Part shown: one piece after another, positions 33,046 through 35,473 of the stretch | How the letters are laid out: the number at the start of each line of letters is the position of its first letter | How positions within the stretch are numbered: position 1 is the first letter of the stretch | Assembly: GCA_012728335.1 (NCBI GenBank) | Contig: JAAYFG010000044.1 | Coordinates: 1-35,473, forward strand | Direction of reading: 5' to 3' | Length of the DNA: 35,473 bases | From: Tissierellia bacterium | GTDB lineage: Bacteria > Bacillota > Clostridia > Tissierellales > Peptoniphilaceae | Translations under genes and position numbers: made by a program | The notes under the pieces: model-generated | The model's input: only the letters and a program-made list of their open reading frames with translations | What the model was told of the DNA's origin: nothing | The model's database searches: none

Positions 33046-34015
33046 CTTTATACCTCGTAATAGCTTCTCTTAATTCTCCTGCAGTCTCTTCAACTCTTCT
33101 AGGGTTTCCATGAACCCAAGCTCCTGTTTCAGAAGAAGCATTCCATTTAATTGAATTCTCTCCTCTTAGTGGTGGAAAGAACTTTACATGGAAGTGATAA
33201 TAGTCTTTAGAGTCACTGTATTTTTCAGAGTTAACCGGATTTTGGTATATACACATCATATACGGAAATTCTCGATTAAATAGTGTATCGAAACCACCAG
33301 TTAAATCCTTTAAAATCTGAGCAAAAGAAATTTTCATACCTTCGTCGAAATCGGTAAAGTTATTAATATGTTCTTTGGCACTTATATATACTCCATAAGG
33401 ATACTCAGAAAAGAATGGCACATAAGCTATAAAATGTTCATTCTCATAAACGACTCTCTCCCCAAAAGCTTTTTCATCTTCATTCATCTGACAGAATACA
33501 CATTTCCCATTTTCTTCTTTATAGTTTTTTGCATTCTCCAGTTCCAATCTCAATCTTAAAGGCATCTTCGAATAGCCATAAATCTGTCCATGAGGATGAG
33601 GCATTGTAGTTCCAACTTCTTTACCTCTGTTTTCAAAAGGAAAAACGTATACGATTTTTTCATCTTTTGACAATTCTATAAATCTTTCTTCCCAAAGATT
33701 TACTAGTTTTACTATATGGTTCACATCCAACTCATGTAGTGATGCGTAATGATCTGGAGAATATAGTATTACATCACATTTCCCATAGGAATAATCCGTC
33801 TTATACAGTTCACTCCCTATTTTATCTGGCTCTGGAGGATTTTGTGATAATATTGGAAAGTCATTATCGTATTTCAGTACATCATAAACATCTGGCACTT
33901 TCCCTGAACCTGGATCAAATGGACAGTAGTCTTTTGGCATATCTGGTCTTTTAGACCTATCTGCTGATACCATCGTCCAATCATCAAGTAAAGGATTGTA
34001 TCTTAATTCAGCCAA
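33035..34015 (-). CDS. galT: galactose-1-phosphate uridylyltransferase
   Basis: Transfers UMP from UDP-glucose to galactose-1-phosphate. The 326-residue class I GalT has the active site MPHPHGQIYGYSK with HPHGQ at 140-144, a CVFCQ zinc-type pair near 173, and YQNPVNSEKYSDSKDYYHFH. The start is TTG at 34015, 9 nt after GGAG; the nearby ATG at 34019 is out of frame and stops after three codons. It overlaps galK at its 3' end. Confidence 0.95.
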   Translation of the reverse strand: MAELRYNPLLDDWTMVSADRSKRPDMPKDYCPFDPGSGKVPDVYDVLKYDNDFPILSQNPPEPDKIGSELYKTDYSYGKCDVILYSPDHYASLHELDVNHIVKLVNLWEERFIELSKDEKIVYVFPFENRGKEVGTTMPHPHGQIYGYSKMPLRLRLELENAKNYKEENGKCVFCQMNEDEKAFGERVVYENEHFIAYVPFFSEYPYGVYISAKEHINNFTDFDEGMKISFAQILKDLTGGFDTLFNREFPYMMCIYQNPVNSEKYSDSKDYYHFHVKFFPPLRGENSIKWNASSETGAWVHGNPRRVEETAGELREAITRYKDVK

Positions 34016-34028
34016 TCATATCCTCTCC

Positions 34029-34901
34029 TTAGTATTTTTCTATTGTAATATTCATATTCCATTTTACAGAGCTATTTCCCTTTACAACAGAATATTTATT
34101 GTTTTTATAAGAACGTTCAAGTGTATCATAAAAACCACTTGCAGGCTCTATAGCGCAGTTATATTCGCCTTTAAATCCACCCTTTGTTATCCATACGCCT
34201 AAATATTTATTTATATCTGTATCGTATTCAAGAATGTATTTTAAGCGTTCATCTACATAATCTAATCCACAGTAACCTTCTTCAATTTCATCTATAAAGT
34301 AAAACTTGTTCTCTGATTTATCTGCATAATTCTTTAGAGCTTTATAATCAAAACCATAAGTCTCACCATTGATGACATTTAGGATTTCACCATTATGCTT
34401 AAAAAACATTCTAGTATTGTCATTAAATACATTCAATCCATGAAATGCCCACAAATACATAGTATCATCTTTACTTAGATTAAATAATTCATATTTGATT
34501 TGGATACTATTTCCTACTATCTTTATACTTTTTTTAAGTTTTAGAGGAAGTGAATTCATCTTCACTACACATATTAAGGAGTCTTCAACTATCGAATAAT
34601 CCCATTCCTGTGCCCAAACATCACCATGATCTTTGAGCACAATATCGGAATTCGGATAATTACATACATCAATAGTAGGAATAGTATCATCTATACCTGA
34701 AGTATCATATTTATAAAAAGCATCACCATATACTGGAATGTCATACTTTTTTAAAGTCGGCTGGAACAAAAATTCAAAGCCACTTTCCTTATGGATAAGC
34801 GATGCTATTTTAGCACCAAAACCCTTTAACACTTCTATTTTTAAAACATCATTTTCAATTCTAAAAGCTTCACTATTTAAGTGTTTACTATTACTAATCA
34901 T
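34029..34901 (-). CDS. galM: aldose 1-epimerase family protein
   Basis: Probable mutarotase giving alpha-galactose for GalK. The 290-residue beta-sandwich protein has FRIENDVLKIEVLKGFGAKI at the start, LKDHGDVWAQEWDY with a family His, MYLWAFHGLNVF, and GEYNCAIEPASGFYD near the end with the likely catalytic Glu. It is divergent from E. coli GalM and closer to the small aldose epimerase-like group; function rests partly on its place between mglC and galT (13 bp before galT). The ribosome site is weak (AGAGAG). Confidence 0.85.
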   Translation of the reverse strand: MISNSKHLNSEAFRIENDVLKIEVLKGFGAKIASLIHKESGFEFLFQPTLKKYDIPVYGDAFYKYDTSGIDDTIPTIDVCNYPNSDIVLKDHGDVWAQEWDYSIVEDSLICVVKMNSLPLKLKKSIKIVGNSIQIKYELFNLSKDDTMYLWAFHGLNVFNDNTRMFFKHNGEILNVINGETYGFDYKALKNYADKSENKFYFIDEIEEGYCGLDYVDERLKYILEYDTDINKYLGVWITKGGFKGEYNCAIEPASGFYDTLERSYKNNKYSVVKGNSSVKWNMNITIEKY

Positions 34902-34912
34902 CTTTTACTCTC

Positions 34913-35473
34913 TTATTTTTTAGCTATATATTTTCTAACGTCTATTGAAACTGCTGCAATTATTATTAAACCTTTGATTATTCCTTGTAAATATACGTTT
35001 ACTCCAATGTATTGAAGACCGTAGTTAATAAACTGAAGTATTACTGTACCTATAAGTACACCAGAAATAGTACCTACACCACCAGAGAAAGAAACCCCAC
35101 CTACAACACAAGATGCAATGGCATCTAGCTCATAGTTAGTTCCCGTACTCGTCGTTACCGACCCGATACGAGCAGCCTCTAAAAATCCTGCTATACCGTA
35201 TAATACACCAGAAATTAAGAAAATCATCATTATATTCTTAACTAAATTTACTCCCGAAACAGATGCAGCCTCTGGGTTTCCACCTATGGCAAACATATTC
35301 TTCCCAAGAGTCGTCTTGTTCCAAATTACATACATCACCACCGCTGTAATTGCCAAGAACCACACGAGATTAGGAATTCCTAGGAAATTACCTAATACCA
35401 GTCTCGAATAATTATCAGCTAATGATCCAAGAGGTTGAGCTCCTAGAGCTTGACTGTTTATATATATTTGAAG
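34913..35473 (-). CDS. mglC: galactose/methylgalactoside ABC transporter permease MglC (5' end missing)
   Basis: Membrane subunit of an Mgl/Rbs-type sugar importer. The frame is open from the right edge (codons LQIYINSQALGAQPLGSLAD) to the stop at 34913, giving 186 C-terminal residues; full MglC is about 340. Seen: the BPD_transp_2 segment TTLGKNMFAIGGNPEAASVS, GVLYGIAGFLEAARIGS, and the conserved NYELDAIASCVVGGVSFSGG followed by VGTISGVLIGTVIL. The galM start lies 12 bp downstream. mglB and mglA are presumably upstream, beyond the window. Confidence 0.93.
   Translation of the reverse strand, partial: LQIYINSQALGAQPLGSLADNYSRLVLGNFLGIPNLVWFLAITAVVMYVIWNKTTLGKNMFAIGGNPEAASVSGVNLVKNIMMIFLISGVLYGIAGFLEAARIGSVTTSTGTNYELDAIASCVVGGVSFSGGVGTISGVLIGTVILQFINYGLQYIGVNVYLQGIIKGLIIIAAVSIDVRKYIAKK

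Noticed and set aside
1..35473. Mobile elements, CRISPR arrays, tRNA or rRNA genes
   Set aside because: No transposase or integrase gene, no regularly spaced direct repeats, and no tRNA- or rRNA-like sequence was seen on either strand by eye.

Overview
This is 35.5 kb of an AT-rich Firmicutes chromosome, probably an anaerobic member of the Clostridia/Tissierellia. The evidence is a canonical S10 ribosomal protein cluster, strong Shine-Dalgarno sequences, a stand-alone rpsD, ECF-type vitamin transporters under FMN and THF riboswitches, and peptide/amino-acid fermentation genes. The genus cannot be fixed from this sequence. No tRNA, rRNA, insertion sequence, prophage or CRISPR array was seen.

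Layout. (1) 1-5433, minus strand: rpsJ-rplC-rplD-rplW-rplB-rpsS-rplV-rpsC-rplP-rpmC-rpsQ-rplN (last gene cut by the left edge), read from a promoter near 5700 through a leader of about 240 nt. rplD carries an in-frame TAA after codon 158, followed by a perfectly preserved L4 C-terminus. (2) 5951-6760, plus: a single SDR oxidoreductase. (3) 6849-12840, plus: a six-gene operon, larE-larB-larC followed by an S41 peptidase lipoprotein, a CPBP membrane protease and a glycerate kinase. LarEBC make the nickel-pincer nucleotide cofactor of lactate-racemase-type enzymes; larC is split by a -1 frameshift at an A9 run. No larA is present in the window. (4) 12904-14561, minus: a lipoprotein and rpsD. (5) 14815-22479, minus: a catabolic cluster of sigma-54 activator (YgeV type), 2,3-diaminopropionate ammonia-lyase, YgeY-type M20 hydrolase, D-aminoacylase-like amidohydrolase and Na+/solute symporter. 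A textbook -24/-12 promoter precedes the lyase, with three copies of a TTATC-N5-GATAA palindrome upstream. (6) 22567-24266, minus: folT under a THF riboswitch and ribU under an FMN riboswitch. (7) 24325-26413, minus: a second SDR and dihydroorotase. (8) 26577-28062, plus: an AIM24-family protein and a methyltransferase. (9) 28194-30712, minus: LytTR regulator, DUF3021 membrane protein, and ABC-2 ATPase and permease. (10) 30893-35473, minus: a galactose operon mglC-galM-galT-galK-galE (mglC cut by the right edge).

How they fit together: region 5 looks like a self-contained sigma-54-controlled route that imports and cleaves an acylated or peptide-bound compound and deaminates 2,3-diaminopropionate or a similar amino acid to pyruvate and ammonia. 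Region 10 is Leloir galactose use fed by an Mgl-type ABC importer. Region 3 pairs nickel-cofactor synthesis with glycerate phosphorylation, suggesting an alpha-hydroxyacid racemase/epimerase elsewhere in the genome. Several genes use GTG or TTG starts chosen here from Shine-Dalgarno spacing (rpmC, rplC, dpaL, lytTR, galT).
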